Assembly: GCA_963930325.1 (NCBI GenBank)
Contig: CAWVME010000047.1
Span: forward strand, 1 to 24,789
Length of the DNA: 24,789 nt
Origin: CALXJM01 sp963930325
Lineage (GTDB): Bacteria; Bacillota; Clostridia; TANB77; CAG-508
Direction of reading: 5' to 3'
Positions 1 to 9,650 of the stretch are shown here, one piece after another. The notes beneath the pieces are model-generated. The model was not told where the DNA came from. It worked only from the letters and a program-made list of their open reading frames with translations, and searched no databases. Numbering within the stretch: the first letter of the stretch is position 1; each line of letters opens with the position of its first letter. Position numbers and translations under genes: made by a program.

Positions 1-52
1 ATGTAGAATATACTTTTTAAATTAAATTTTTGTAATAAGAATTATCAAGGAC

Positions 53-80
53 TTGAATTCTAATAAAAATAAGCTAAAAT
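53..80 (+). promoter_or_regulatory. Candidate sigma-A promoter of the surface-protein pair
   Basis: A TTGAAT -35-like box (53-58) and a TAAAAT -10-like box (75-80) are separated by 16 bases. They lie just upstream of the strong ribosome binding site of the first surface-protein gene. The match is partial and AT-rich DNA gives such matches by chance; the true promoter may lie before the window. Confidence 0.35.
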
Positions 81-114
81 GAGAGTAATACAAGAAAAAT
101 TGGGAGGAAGAGTT

Positions 115-3100
115 ATGTCTAAAATTCTTAGTAAAATCATAGCTACTTGTTTAGTTATTATGATGCTACTTACAAATGTACTAATTATAGGAGTGTATTT
201 TGCAGGAAAAGTTATAGCAATAGAAGACGGAAGTTTAGAAATGCAAGATAGTACGACAAATCATCAGAACGTAGAATTTGATGCTTACTTTAAAGAAGGA
301 GAAACAGAAAAGCATACTAGTGTATTTGAAGTAGGAGATAGTAATGCCATATTATATTTAAAGCTAAATGTAAAAAAAGAGGGCTATTTAAAGAATGCTA
401 AAGTTACATTAGAAAATGCCAATTATGAAATTAATACAGATATAGGAGAATCTCAAATTGTTCAAGAAATAAGTGAGAACCAAATTCTTTATAAGCAAAT
501 AGGTGGCGGAGTAGAAACAATACGTCCATTAGAAATTAGAAAAAAACAAAGTGAGAGAAGCAGTATAGATGAAACAGGAAAAGAAAGTAATATTAAATTA
601 GAAGCTACCTATATAGATAATGATGGAAATGAAATTGCTATAGAAAAAACAGTACAAATACATGTAGGATGGACAGACGAAAATAAAATAGCCATTACAG
701 AAGAAGTAGAAAAATATATTAAGAACGAAAACGAAATCATCCTCCAAAACAAAATAGAAATAGAAAGAACAGAAGGAATTTTAGCAGTAGAAAAAACAGA
801 AATTGAATTAGATGCAATAAAAATAGGAGAATATTATCCAGAAACTGTAGAAGTTATAGGGAATAGCACAAAAGGAACAAATGGTAGAGAAGACGAAAAA
901 GTAGAATTCAATCAAAATAATTATAGCTATAACAGCCAAACTGGAAAAATAAACATTCAAATTCAAAATCAAGAAGAAAATGGAAGTGTATGGGCAGGAA
1001 AAGGGAAAGACAGTATAAGTATTTTAAGCACATATGGACAAGAAGCGTATGAATACATGGAAACAAAAGGGCAAGAAGAAATTGCATTAAAAATAACGGT
1101 TAAAATGCAAATAAAAAATCATAAAGAAACAGTAGAGACTGTAGAAACATTAGAAAAAACAGAAACAATAGGAAATGTACAAGGAAAAATTATTGAAGAA
1201 AATATAAAAGCACAAGAAACAGAAATAAACAAAGGGAAGATATATGCAAACAGTACAAATTCAGGGAATAATTATGAAACAGAATATAATATTAAATGGA
1301 AAACCAATATAAGCAAATTAGGAGAAACAATAAAATTAGAGAGCAACTCAGATGTATTTGTTGGGCTAAATGATCAAACTAATATAGCATACTATAAGAA
1401 AACTACAGTAGAAGAATCAAACTTCCTAGAAATTTTAGGAGAAAATGGAAATATAAAAATATATTCAGGAGAAACAGAAATAGGAACAATACAAAAGGGG
1501 AATTACGAAATAATATATGAAGAAAATCAAATAGAAAATGTAAGAATAGAAACAACGGAACCAATTAGCAATGGAAATCTATATATTATGCATGCAAAAG
1601 TAATAAAATCAAACTTAGGATATAGTAAAGATGAATTAAAACAAGCAACAGGAATAAAAAGTAGTATAGGAGAAAAAACAAGTATAATTAACTTAATTGA
1701 AACAACAAGCAAAGCAAGTATAAGCTTAAATAAAGATATACTTTATGCAGGACAAGAAAATGAAAATGTAGAAATACAAATTAAATTACATAATAGTGAC
1801 CAAACTAAAGACTTATATAAAAACCCTAGCCTAGAAATAGAATTACCAGAAGAAATAGAAAACGTAGAAATCACAGGAAGTAAAATACTTTTTGATGACG
1901 AACTAAGCATAAAAAATACAAATGTAGAAGAAGTAAATGGCAAAAGAGTTATAAAAGTAGAATTATCAGGAGAACAAACTAAATTTAATGAGAACATTAT
2001 TTCAGAAGGGACTAACCTATTAATTACAGCTAATTTAAGCCTAAAAGAAATTGAAGAGAGCAAAAGGGAAGAAATAAAACTAAAATATACAAATGAAAAT
2101 TCTACTAATTATGAAGAACAAGAAGAAAGCTATGGAATTAGCAAAACAAATATTAATATAGGAAAAGTAAGTAAACAAGAAGAAAATGGAAATCAAAATT
2201 TAGGAAATGGAACACAAGTAGCTCCAGGAGTAAATTACGAAATGAATTTAACTACATCAGTAGGAGAAGAAGCTATACATGAAGGGCAAATCTTTTCTTA
2301 TATAGTAACTGTTAAAAATACAGGAACACAAGCAATAGAGAATGCAGTAGTAACAATTCCTGTACCAGAAGGAACTGTATATGTGAAATATGAAATACGA
2401 GATGAATCAAATGAAGATGAAGAATATGGAGAAAGTATAGGATATTACGAATATGAAAATATTACAGAAATGCCATATACAATTGTGCAATTAAATGCAA
2501 ATGAAACAGCGACTTGTGAACTTTTAGTAAAAGCAAAAAAAATAACTATGACACAAGAAAGTATAAAAAATAAAGCTAAAATACAAATAGGAGAAGAAAT
2601 ACAAGAAACAGAAGAAGTCTCAAATGAATTGAAAGAGGCTACTGCATCTATTGTACTTTGCGGAGAAAAAGTAATAAAATCATTAATTAATGAAGAAATA
2701 AGAATTCCAATAATAATACAAAATTTAACAGAAGAAAATATTACAGATATACAAGCACAAATTCAATTGCCAGAAGAACTAGAGTATGTGGACTTGACAA
2801 TTGACACAGAAGGAATTACTAATGCAAATTATGACGAAGTGACAAAAACTCTTTTCATGGAAATAAGTCAAATAGAAGATTTTGAATTAGTTACTCTAGT
2901 TGTTTCAACAAAAGAGACAAAACAAAGCAAATTAATTGCAAATTTAGTAGCCAATGGCGAAAATATAAAATCTAATGAAATCGGAATACAAGGCGAAAAT
3001 ATAAATATAGAAGTATCTCATACTTCACCAACAGCAGGAGAAACATTAGAACAAGGAGATGAAATAGAATATATTATAACTATAAAAAATAATAGCCAAT

Positions 3101-4410
3101 ATAATTTAGCAAATTTATCAATTATAGATGTATTACCTGAAATATTAGAATTTAATGAGGCTATTTGCACTATTACTGATGCACAGCCATTTTCAATACA
3201 ATCTATACAAGATGGAGTGCTTAGAATAAATTGGAACTTAGAAGCACAAAAACAATTAGAATTAAAAATTACAGGAACAGTTGGAGAAAATACACAAAGC
3301 TTAAGTGAAATACAAAATGAAGTTACTATTAGTGCAACAAACTTAGAAGAAAGAAAACTAAATTCAGTTATTCATTATTTAAAAGGTATAGATATTCCAG
3401 AAGAAAAGTTCAAAATTTCTGGAAATGTATGGGTTGATACAAATAAAAATGGAGTGCAAGAAGAAATAGAAGACAAGCTAGAAGGAATAACCGTTCGTTT
3501 ATTAAATGCAGAAACTAATGAATTTATGCAAGATATAGAAGCTATAACAAAAGAAGATGGAAGCTATGAGTTAAGCAATATTTCTAAAGGAAGATATATG
3601 GTAGTTATTTCTTATGATAGTAGTAAATATAGTATTACGGAATATAAAAAGGAAAATGCATTAGAGGAAGCAACATCGAAATTTATAAAAGCTACTTTAA
3701 CAGAAAATGATGAAACAAAAGAAGTGGCTATTACAGATATATTATTCTTAGAGCAAGACCTAGAAAATATTCATTTAGGACTTATCGAAAACGAAGTATT
3801 TGACTTAAAATTGGACAAATACATTAACAAAGTTATTGTGCAAAATTCGCAAGGAACGAGAGCATATGAATATAACAATAGTAAAATAGAAAAAATAGAG
3901 ATTCCATCAAGATATTTAGCAGAAAGTACAGTATTAATTGAATATAAAATGATAGTAACTAATGAAGGAGAAGTAGCAGGATATGCAAGTGAATTAGTAG
4001 ATAATTTACCAAGAGATCTAACATTTAGTTCAGAGCTTAATAATGATTGGTATGTAGGAGAAGATGGAAAGATACATACAAGAGCATTAGAAGCAGATTT
4101 AATACAACCAGGAGAAACGCGAGAAGTATTACTAATTTTAAGAAAGAGAATGACGGAAACAAATGCAGGAAATACAAATAATACAGCAGAAATATATGAA
4201 GCTAGCAATGAACTTGGAATAGAAGATATAGATTCGACACCTGGAAATGAAAATCAAAGAGAAGATGATATTAGTTCAGCAGATGTAGTTATATCAATAA
4301 AAACAGGAGAAGGTATAGGAACAGTAATAATTATATTATTGATTAGTATAGGAATAATTGCAGGGGGAAGTTATATTATCAAAAAAACAGTATTAGAAGA
4401 AAGGGGGTAG
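115..4410 (+). CDS. Giant membrane-anchored surface protein with DUF11-like and SdrD_B-like domains
   Basis: This encodes a 1,431-residue exported protein. I chose ATG 115 because GGAGG at 103-107 sits 7 bases before it; an in-frame ATG at 79 has no such site. An N-terminal hydrophobic signal or anchor spans about residues 5-30. The body is Glu/Ile/Asn-rich beta-sandwich sequence. It has DUF11-like modules near 718-830 and 975-1075 (each with a YxVTVKN or YIITIKN-type strand), an SdrD_B/CnaB-type module near 1100-1200 (GNVWVDTNKNG), and another DUF11-like stretch from about 1229. A membrane helix at about 1402-1423 is followed by a short KK-containing tail, with no LPXTG sorting motif. It lies 4 bases before the next surface gene, so the two are probably co-transcribed. 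The role is inferred as adhesion or envelope structure; the ligand is unknown. It contains no in-frame CGG codon. Confidence 0.85.
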   Translation: MSKILSKIIATCLVIMMLLTNVLIIGVYFAGKVIAIEDGSLEMQDSTTNHQNVEFDAYFKEGETEKHTSVFEVGDSNAILYLKLNVKKEGYLKNAKVTLENANYEINTDIGESQIVQEISENQILYKQIGGGVETIRPLEIRKKQSERSSIDETGKESNIKLEATYIDNDGNEIAIEKTVQIHVGWTDENKIAITEEVEKYIKNENEIILQNKIEIERTEGILAVEKTEIELDAIKIGEYYPETVEVIGNSTKGTNGREDEKVEFNQNNYSYNSQTGKINIQIQNQEENGSVWAGKGKDSISILSTYGQEAYEYMETKGQEEIALKITVKMQIKNHKETVETVETLEKTETIGNVQGKIIEENIKAQETEINKGKIYANSTNSGNNYETEYNIKWKTNISKLGETIKLESNSDVFVGLNDQTNIAYYKKTTVEESNFLEILGENGNIKIYSGETEIGTIQKGNYEIIYEENQIENVRIETTEPISNGNLYIMHAKVIKSNLGYSKDELKQATGIKSSIGEKTSIINLIETTSKASISLNKDILYAGQENENVEIQIKLHNSDQTKDLYKNPSLEIELPEEIENVEITGSKILFDDELSIKNTNVEEVNGKRVIKVELSGEQTKFNENIISEGTNLLITANLSLKEIEESKREEIKLKYTNENSTNYEEQEESYGISKTNINIGKVSKQEENGNQNLGNGTQVAPGVNYEMNLTTSVGEEAIHEGQIFSYIVTVKNTGTQAIENAVVTIPVPEGTVYVKYEIRDESNEDEEYGESIGYYEYENITEMPYTIVQLNANETATCELLVKAKKITMTQESIKNKAKIQIGEEIQETEEVSNELKEATASIVLCGEKVIKSLINEEIRIPIIIQNLTEENITDIQAQIQLPEELEYVDLTIDTEGITNANYDEVTKTLFMEISQIEDFELVTLVVSTKETKQSKLIANLVANGENIKSNEIGIQGENINIEVSHTSPTAGETLEQGDEIEYIITIKNNSQYNLANLSIIDVLPEILEFNEAICTITDAQPFSIQSIQDGVLRINWNLEAQKQLELKITGTVGENTQSLSEIQNEVTISATNLEERKLNSVIHYLKGIDIPEEKFKISGNVWVDTNKNGVQEEIEDKLEGITVRLLNAETNEFMQDIEAITKEDGSYELSNISKGRYMVVISYDSSKYSITEYKKENALEEATSKFIKATLTENDETKEVAITDILFLEQDLENIHLGLIENEVFDLKLDKYINKVIVQNSQGTRAYEYNNSKIEKIEIPSRYLAESTVLIEYKMIVTNEGEVAGYASELVDNLPRDLTFSSELNNDWYVGEDGKIHTRALEADLIQPGETREVLLILRKRMTETNAGNTNNTAEIYEASNELGIEDIDSTPGNENQREDDISSADVVISIKTGEGIGTVIIILLISIGIIAGGSYIIKKTVLEERG

Positions 4411-4414
4411 AAAA

Positions 4415-7400
4415 ATGACTAGAAAAATTTTAAAGATACTATTCCTTATACTAGTAATTTTAAGTGTATTTGGAGTGAGTAAATCCTATGCTGAATGGCT
4501 TGACATAGGAGAAGGAAAAGGAACTGTAAAATTAAATAGCCCTTACAGAGGAAATTATCTGTATTGCATGAAAAAAGGAGCTCACGTAAATTACTTGTGT
4601 ACAGCCGTAGAAGTAGATGACAACGGAAATTTAATAGGAACCGATATAAGGAGTCAAATTGCAAGCAAAGGTGAAACAGATTTAATTGCTTACATACTTA
4701 ATCGCTCTGGCTGGGGAAATGGACATGATTCTGACAAACAACAAGAACTTTGGGCCCATTCATCATTATTTGGGTCAAGCATAAATCATAATAATTGTGC
4801 TAAAAAAGCTGAAATCGATAGTTATATAGCTTATAAAAATATATTAAATAATGGCTATCAGTCAAAATTTACTACTTATAATCAAAAAGTGGAAACAAAT
4901 GGAAATAATAAAATTATAGGACCATTTGCTGTAGAATTTTTAGAAACAACAATAGGTGGCACAACATATGCAGGTTTTCAAAGTATACAAGTATTTAATG
5001 ACTCAGGGAGTTCTATATCATATACATTATTAAATGAAAATAAACAAAGTATAAATACAATAACATCTAATCAAGTCTTTTATGTACAAATACCTTCAAG
5101 TCAAACCTGTTCAAGAATAAATATTCAGACTTATACTAAAGAAATACAGCTCACATCAGCTTACAAAGCAGACCTTAAGAAAGTGGACGATTGTGGAAAT
5201 AGAACGCATAGTAATGCTACACAACCAATTTTTTGGGGAAGCACTAATGTATCAACAAGAACCCGTTCACTTAATGCAACAATTTCAGAAGAAACAGAAA
5301 AACAAGTTAAATATACATTAAACATTAATAAAAAGGCTTCCGATACAAATGCAACATTAAGTGGAGCAAGGTTTACAATTCAGGCATCTAACGCTTTAGC
5401 TACTAACTTTTCAACTATAAGTAGCTCAAACATAAGTGGAAATAGTAGTGTAACATTTACATTTACAAACACCGGAACATTTACTTATGTAATTTCTGAA
5501 ACGACAGTACCAAGTGGATATCAAGGAAGTTCGAGTGTAACGTTGACAATACAAGTAGTATTAAATGCAAGAACAGGAGAATATGAAGTGTCATCTGTTA
5601 ATATCAATCCAATAAGCACTGCAACACTAAGCGGAAATACATTAACAGTAACCAATATTCCAGCAGAGGTACCAGAAAAACAAGTTCAATACACATTAAA
5701 CATTAATAAAAAGGCTTCTGATACAAATGCAACATTAAGCGGAGCAAGATTTACAATTCGACCATCGAATACTTTAGCTACTAATTCTTCAACTATAAGT
5801 AATTCAAATATAAGTGGAAATAGTAGTGTAACATTTACATTTACAAGTACTGGAACATTTATATATACAATTTCTGAAACAACAGTACCAAGTGGATATC
5901 AGGGAGTTTCGAATATAACATTAACAATACAGGTTGGAATAAGTACAACAGGAGAATATCGAGTAAATTCTACTATGATTAATTCTGTAAGTAATGTAGA
6001 ACTAAGTGGACGGAAACACATTAACAGTAACCAATGACCCAGAAGAAGAGCCAGAACCACCAGCTTCAGGAAATCATACAATAACAATTTATAAAACAAA
6101 TGCTAGTACAGGAGAAACATTAGCAGGAGCTTACTTTACTGTAACAGGATCTGGAATAAATAAAACTGTCGGACCAACATCAAGTAATGGAACAGCTAGC
6201 TTCAACATTGAAATAAACAGTGAGGGAACATTCACTTATACAATTACAGAAAGAACAGCACCAAGTGGATATATAAAATCTAATGCATCAAGAACAGTAA
6301 CTATAGTAACGAGATTAAATACAACTGCAAACAGATATGAAGTAGTAAGCTGTACAGCATGTGATAATAGAAGTACAACTACATTTTCAAACAAGCCAAT
6401 TTATACAAGCACGTATAATTATAACTTAAAGAAGGTTGATAGTGAAACAAGCGAAGGACTTGCTGGAGCGGAATTCTCGATTGTAGGACCAAATGTAAAT
6501 AAAACTGTTGGACCAAGTGATGCAAATGGAAACATAGAGATAACAGACATTCCAATTAATCAGGCTGGAACATTTGAATATACTATCACAGAGACAAAAG
6601 GCGTATATTCTTACCATCAAAATAGTACACCATTTAAACTAACGTTAAGAGTGAGTTTGGTAGAATATAGTACTTATGCAAGATATGAAGTACAAAGTGC
6701 AACAATCACAGAAGGGAGCGGTGTAACACAAAGTGGAAATACTGCGATTGTCCCAAATGTACCAGTTAGAGTTGATATTAGTGGATTAGTATGGTTAGAT
6801 GAAATCCATATTGCAGATAAGGAAGGCATTTATAATGGAAGGGTTGATTCAGATGAAGCACAGAGATTTTCCGGAATAGAAGTGAACTTATATGAAGGAA
6901 ATACTTTAGTTCAAACAACAAGAACAAATTCAAATGGAGAATATACATTTAGTAATGTAAGAGGATATAGAAATTACAGAGTTACATTTACATATGAAGG
7001 AATGACTTATACATCAACAATTTTTGATAGCAATACTACAAACGGAGAAAAAACTTCTAAAGCAGACGAAACTGAAAATGTAAGAAGAGAGTTTAATAGT
7101 AAGTTTAGAGAAATTATTCCAGGAAAAGCAACAGGAAGCAAAGGAGAAATTAATTTAAATTATAATATAACTCCGGGAAGTGACACAAGATATGCAGTTG
7201 CAGAGGTAGATACAAATAATCCAGAATTTATGATACAAGTAGCGACACCTAATTTCCAAATCTATGGAGACGATATTATTAATGTAAATTTAGGACTTGT
7301 TACTAGAGATAAAGCAGATTTTAGCATGCAACAGGGAGTTAAAGAAATGACAGTAACAATTAACGGAGTTACTACTAAAATAACAGAAGGTATAACAGAT

Positions 7401-9383
7401 ATTAATACAGAAGATGAAATTAGAGAGTATTTAGTACAAAGAAACCAAACAAGAGAATACAATATTAAAAATTCAGACTATACATACAGAATAGGAGATT
7501 ATACAGATTTAAGCGGAAGCAATAAAAAAGCAGGTGCAAATCAAACAGAAGAATTAGAAATCTATATTACTTATATGGTAGCTATAAAAAACGGTGGAGA
7601 TGTGGATGGAGTAGTAAATGAAGTCAAGAACTATTATCAAGACACATATACTATTACACAAATAAATGATAAAGCAGATGGAACAGGAAATAATCTTGCA
7701 TATCAAGACACAGGAAATAGTAATGGCTATAATTCAGTAAACATAGATACAAGTGTACTCGGAACAATTGAACAAGGAAGAAGCAAATGGATATATATTA
7801 CTTACAGAATAAACAAAAATAATCAAACCGAAAGAAATATAGAATTAGGAAATAAATCCACAGTAATAGAGATACAAAGATATACAACATATCAAGATAA
7901 TAGTTCAGCAGATCACGAAAAATACTCTAATGGAGTGTTAGATGCTAATTCTGCACCAGGTAACCTAAATATAACAGCAGATGTAAGCACACATGAAAAT
8001 GATACAGCAAAAGCGCCAACTTTAAATATAACAAAAGGAGCAACAAGAAAGATTACAGGAAATGTGTGGGATGATTTAAATCAAGACGGATATAAAAATG
8101 ATGGAACTGCTTCTATTAATGGAGTAACTGTACAATTAGTAGAAATATACAACGGAAGAGAGTTTATCTGGAAAGAAATGTACACAGGCGAACAAAACAT
8201 AAGTTATGTAGATTACATAGGAAGCATTAACAGAGACCAAACAAATGTAAAAAGTATAGAAGATGGAGAGTACTATTTTGAAGACTTTATTCCAGGTGAA
8301 TATATAATCAGATTTAGATATGGAGACACAGTAAAAACAGTTAAATTACAGAGTGATGGAGGAGCTAATGAAAAATCGTATAATGGACATGCATATGAAT
8401 CTACCGTATTTGGTTATGATTCAAAAGCACAAGACAGAAGCGATAGAAGAAATGAAGTACTAAACAACACTAAAACAGTAAATAACAAAATAGGAAGTTT
8501 GCTTGTGGCACCATATAACAATCCAAGCGATGAAAAAATTGCGGAATTAATTGATTTAACATGGATGGCAGCAGATACAGATTCGATAAGAGTAGATAGT
8601 GAAACAGAAAATATAGACAATATTCAGTTAGGACTAAAAGAACGTAAAAAAGATAATATTACTGTAGATAAAAGTATTAGTCATATTAGTGTAACATTAA
8701 ATAACGGAACAGAATATGTTAATACAAACTATCCATTAGAAGGAGGGGTTAGCGGAATATTTGATACTCCTAATGGACCATGGATACAAATGTCATCAGA
8801 AATTATAAATGGAGCAACATTAAAAATTAAATACAAAATTAAAGTAACGAATAATAGTGATGACAATACAATTACAAACTTAAAATTTATTGATTACTTG
8901 CCAGAAGGCATGAGGATTGATTACGGAGTAAATACAGAATGGGAAGGAATAGACACATCAAAACTAAGTGATATGCTAGATCAAAGTATAATATCAAGTG
9001 CACAAAGCTGTAACAAAATAATGATAACAAATAAAAATGGAATTACATTAAATCCAAATGAAAGCAAAGAACTAGAAATAGAGGCAAGTGTTACACTTTC
9101 ACCAGATATGAATGAATATAACTATATTAACTTAGCAGAAATATTAGAATACACGAGTGAAGCAGGAAGAAGAAATGAAGAAGGTGTTCCTGGAAATCAA
9201 GACCCTACACCAGATGAATCAGGAGATATCGAAACACCAGAAAAAGATGCAGACACATCAGAAGAAGTTACTATTACAAAAAATACGGGAGAAAATAAAG
9301 AACCTATGTATTATTTCATCGGAATTGGAATAGCAATTGTTCTACTAGGAGGAATAGCGCTAATAAAAAAATATGTAATTTAG
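4415..9383 (+). CDS. Thioester-domain/CnaB surface adhesin, read through a +1 shift at 6011
   Basis: As one product (4415-6010 joined to 6012-9383) this gives 1,655 residues. A signal peptide covers about residues 1-26. The next part resembles a thioester domain: Cys51 in YLYCMKKG and Gln109 in KQQELW match the Cys and TQxAxW motifs that form the internal thioester in that family. Two near-identical CnaB/SpaA-like domains (about 297-422 and 423-545) follow, then two more CnaB-like domains (about 553-785). SdrD_B-like modules lie near 787 and 1212-1340, with a DUF11-like region from about 1415. A C-terminal membrane helix spans about 1631-1650; there is no LPXTG. Lys, Glu (ISETT, ITERT) and Asn (VTN) positions fit isopeptide-forming CnaB domains. 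Without the shift, translation stops at 6037, giving a secreted 540-residue fragment without an anchor. The downstream frame has no start with a ribosome binding site at the junction. Confidence 0.8.
5303..6050 (+). repeat. Tandem duplication of a 378-bp CnaB domain unit
   Basis: Two adjacent units, starting at 5303 and 5681 (period 378 bp, 126 codons), encode nearly the same domain, including NINKKASDTNATLSGARFTI and ETTVPSGYQG in both. The unit ends differ at the frameshift. Unit 1 reads LSGNTLTVTN without interruption. Unit 2 has a four-base-longer stretch that includes an in-frame CGG, and reads LSG-G-NTLTVTN only after a +1 shift. Unit 1 is therefore an internal control for the expected frame. 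Confidence 0.9.
6011..6013 (+). other. Apparent +1 frameshift site 1 (GGA-CGG-A)
   Basis: The zero-frame codons are AGT GGA CGG AAA, with a stop at 6035-6037. Skipping C6011 gives GGA AAC ACA and restores the LTVTN domain end seen in the neighbouring tandem copy. The residue at the shift is Gly533. Confidence 0.75.
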
Positions 9384-9388
9384 TTTAT

Positions 9389-9422
9389 AACAAAAAAGAC
9401 GCTACATAGCGTCTTTTTTGTT
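9389..9422 (+). terminator. Strong intrinsic terminator after the surface genes
   Basis: A perfect 15-bp stem (arms 9389-9403 and 9408-9422) with loop ACAT has an AAAAAA flank on the left arm and TTTTTT on the right. It lies 5 bases after the adhesin stop. It could work in both directions. Confidence 0.92.
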
Positions 9423-9444
9423 GCAAAATTTTAAAAAAATATAA

Positions 9445-9459
9445 GGGATAAATTATCCC
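9445..9459. repeat. Small inverted repeat GGGATA-aat-TATCCC
   Basis: A perfect 6-bp inverted repeat with a 3-base centre lies in the spoIIE upstream region. The half-site AATTATCCC also occurs in the arms of the large hairpin after spoIIE (12104-12152). It could be an operator or chance; I cannot tell. Confidence 0.35.
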
Positions 9460-9590
9460 AAAAATCTTGTAATTTGCGACAATATATAATAAAATAAAAG
9501 ACATAATAAAAGAACATTTATATCAAAAGATAAAAAATAGAAATATAAGAGCATAAAATGTAAAAAACTTTTTCTTATTTGCTACCTTGA

Positions 9591-9624
9591 AACGACAAAA
9601 ACTTTGGAACAAAAACAGTAGAAT
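9591..9624 (+). promoter_or_regulatory. Candidate Spo0A box and -10 element for spoIIE
   Basis: AACGACAAA at 9591-9599 is, on the other strand, TTTGTCGTT, close to the Spo0A box TTTGTCGAA. A TAGAAT -10-like box lies at 9619-9624 with no good -35 box before it. That puts the box centre about 36 bases before the predicted start, as in Spo0A-activated sigma-A promoters. A second, weaker match (TTGTCGCAAA on the minus strand) is at 9473-9482. Direct Spo0A control of spoIIE is established in Bacillus subtilis; the site itself is inference. Confidence 0.35.
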
Positions 9625-9650
9625 TTAAGAAAAAGTACGAGGTGGTAGAA

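Noticed and set aside
5303..6050. Tandem repeats as a CRISPR array
   Set aside because: The period is 378 bp and the units code for a CnaB domain; there are no short repeats with unique spacers.
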